Origin: Toxotes chatareus
Taxonomy: Eukaryota > Chordata > Actinopteri > Toxotidae
DNA length: 64,000 nucleotides
Assembly (NCBI GenBank): GCA_016801885.1
Contig: CM028889.1
Location: forward strand, 22,202,001 to 22,266,000
Direction: 5' to 3'
How positions within the stretch are numbered: position 1 is the stretch's first letter; each line of letters opens with the position of its first letter. Position numbers and translations under genes: made by a program. Positions 63,001-64,000 of this stretch are shown here, piece by piece. The notes beneath the pieces were generated by a model. The model was not told the origin of the DNA. It worked only from the letters and a program-made list of their open reading frames with translations, and did no database searches.

Positions 63001-64000
63001 CATATGTATATAGTTTGTTAGACATACATACTGACTATTATAGCACTATTGTTATTTGTTTTTTTAGGGTTAGAGTTTTTATAGTTTTCTGAACTGCTTG
63101 AGAGCTAAGTAAACCGGGGTAAAATTCCTTGTTTGTGTGCACAAACTTGGCCAATAAAACTGATTCTGATTCTATACTTTGTGTGTAGAGCTAATCAGCA
63201 AAGGTTAGCATGCTAACACGCTAAAGTAAGGTGGTGAATACAGTAGTCATTATACCTGCTAAACATCAACATGTTAGCATTATCATTGTGAGCATGGTAC
63301 CATGCGGATGTTAGCATTTAGCTCAAAGTGCTGCTATACCTAACTGCTCAAACCCATGACCCAGAGAGATTGAGTCTTGTGCTCTACCAACTGAGCTAAC
63401 CGGGCAGCTACTTCATAACTGTTTCTATTCATTTCCTGTGCACTAAAGACATAAAATACCCAAAAAATATATTTTTAAAAAAGTCTGTTCGAAGTCAACC
63501 CACATATTATGTATTGTATAACACAGTCTGTATAACTGAAGTCCAGTGTTCAGACACCTTTGTGGAGGATGAGTATGGTAATATTGCAAACTGCTTACTG
63601 GAAAAAAAAGCCTTTAAAAAGCAGCTGGATTCCAAACTGATGCAGAAGTTTAACAAATATGTTTCACTGGAGACAGAGTGTATTCACTAGTCCCCAAAAT
63701 GTCAAAATGTGTTCCAGGAATCGCACAGCCACTTAAACTAATTGGGTCGAGATCACAATATTTTAATGGAACAGACATTACACATTTGTGCTGATGCTAT
63801 AAAAATATACCCTGCTTCATCAATCCAATCCCTCCATCTCCCAGCCTCTCTGTCTCCATTACTCCTCCCTCTCTCAGTTACTCAGCTCTTTATCTGTTCC
63901 TCTATCCCTGCATCTCTTTCTCTTTTGTCCATTTTGCTCTTACCATGGGTGGGCTGAGATTCCTCCATGTAGGTGGTGTTGGTTTTCTCAGGGTCATCGC
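57098..64000 (-). CDS. cbarp: CBARP (VGCC beta-subunit associated regulatory protein), 5' end missing
   Basis: Negative regulator of voltage-gated calcium channels that binds CACNB beta subunits; human CBARP is a single-pass membrane protein of about 700 aa. Exons: 63944-64000 (runs off the edge), 62349-62511, 61783-61954, 61258-61410, 60555-60792, 59757-59946, 57098-58628. Together they give 833 residues in frame. Landmarks in order: DDPEKTNTTYMEE just after the membrane region, DQETERFLSTGTTGRRVSFN, RRYTLTEGDFHHLKNARLTH, KIVTIHECDS, LQFFTKLRRHASLEGASPYF, QRQRAASES, LLQMDSGYASIEA, RRDYSIDEKTDALFHEFLRH, and the terminal THTSPDHSPV. These match human CBARP in the same order. The signal/membrane exon(s) lie beyond 64000. 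The protein is longer than human mainly in the last exon, which is Pro/Ser/Glu-rich and probably disordered. Confidence 0.94.
58629..59756 (-). other. cbarp: cbarp last intron
   Basis: 1.1-kb intron before the large terminal exon; AT-rich, with an A run near 59318-59334. Confidence 0.8.
59947..62348 (-). other. cbarp: cbarp internal introns
   Basis: Introns 59947-60554, 60793-61257, 61411-61782 and 61955-62348. No embedded element was recognised. Confidence 0.75.
62715..63345. repeat. Teleost interspersed repeat, copy 3
   Basis: It contains 'tcatggtccccaggggatga', 'ctaatgacattcccaccagc', 'aaggttagcatgctaacacg' and 'cctgctaaacatcaacatgt'. It has the same orientation as copy 1 and is inverted relative to copy 2. 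A LINE tail interrupts it at about 62987-63173. Confidence 0.7.
62987..63173 (+). mobile_element. LINE 3' tail fragment (L2/Rex1-like)
   Basis: It ends with 'cacaaacttggccaataaaa' followed by ctgattctgattct, the short tandem tail typical of 3' ends of teleost L2/Rex-type LINEs. It appears inserted within repeat copy 3, whose blocks resume at 'actttgtgtgtagagctaat'. 5'-truncated. Confidence 0.6.
63346..63405 (-). pseudogene. tRNA-Lys-like fragment
   Basis: On the minus strand this begins GCCCGGTTAGCTCAGTTGG TAGAGC, matching the acceptor start and the A box/D arm of tRNA-Lys. It continues with a damaged anticodon arm (AAGACTCAATCTC) and a degenerate B box (GGGTTTGAG instead of GGTTCGA). The 3' acceptor half is lost. 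It could be a tRNA pseudogene or the head of a tRNA-derived SINE. Confidence 0.6.

Larger units (their letters stand above)
62512..63943 (-). other. cbarp: cbarp intron carrying repeats
   Basis: 1.4-kb intron holding repeat copy 3, a LINE tail and a tRNA-like fragment. A G14 tract (62528-62541) forms the C-rich pyrimidine tract next to the acceptor of the following exon. Confidence 0.8.

Overview
The window is nuclear DNA of a ray-finned (teleost) fish. Genes are split by GT-AG introns, intergenic DNA is AT-rich with long (CA)n runs, and the interspersed repeats are typical of teleosts: a 'gctaacatgctaac' family, hAT- and mariner-like MITEs, and Rex1/L2-like LINE pieces. Four protein-coding genes can be reconstructed exon by exon, all on the minus strand. 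From left to right they are bsg (basigin/CD147, complete, 390 aa), rnf126 (RING E3 ligase, complete, 317 aa), fstl3 (follistatin-like 3, complete, 250 aa) and cbarp (calcium-channel beta-subunit associated regulatory protein, 5' end beyond the right edge). Every exon junction listed keeps the reading frame, and each conceptual protein matches its vertebrate family along its length.

Layout: 1-11512 bsg with its 3' UTR; 11.5-14.9 kb short intergenic stretch with a decayed LINE; 14.9-20.84 kb rnf126; 20.85-28.65 kb intergenic repeats and simple sequence; 28.65-33.47 kb fstl3; 33.5-57.1 kb gene-poor; 57.1-64.0 kb cbarp. The gene-poor block holds two weak, unrecognised sets of possible exons (34.86-35.25 kb minus; 36.7-44.6 kb plus), a nested transposon insertion at about 48 kb, and two well-delimited MITEs at 55.95-56.46 kb.

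The genes are not an operon and do not share one pathway. The link is synteny: all four have human counterparts on 19p13.3. The human genes that lie between BSG and RNF126 (HCN2, POLRMT, FGF22), and the many between FSTL3 and CBARP, are not seen here. That fits the rearrangement and gene loss that followed the teleost genome duplication. No CRISPR array, operon or prokaryotic feature is present. I found no clear previously undescribed system. The best leads are the unassigned exon sets, and the transposon insertion whose empty site is preserved in another repeat copy in the same window.
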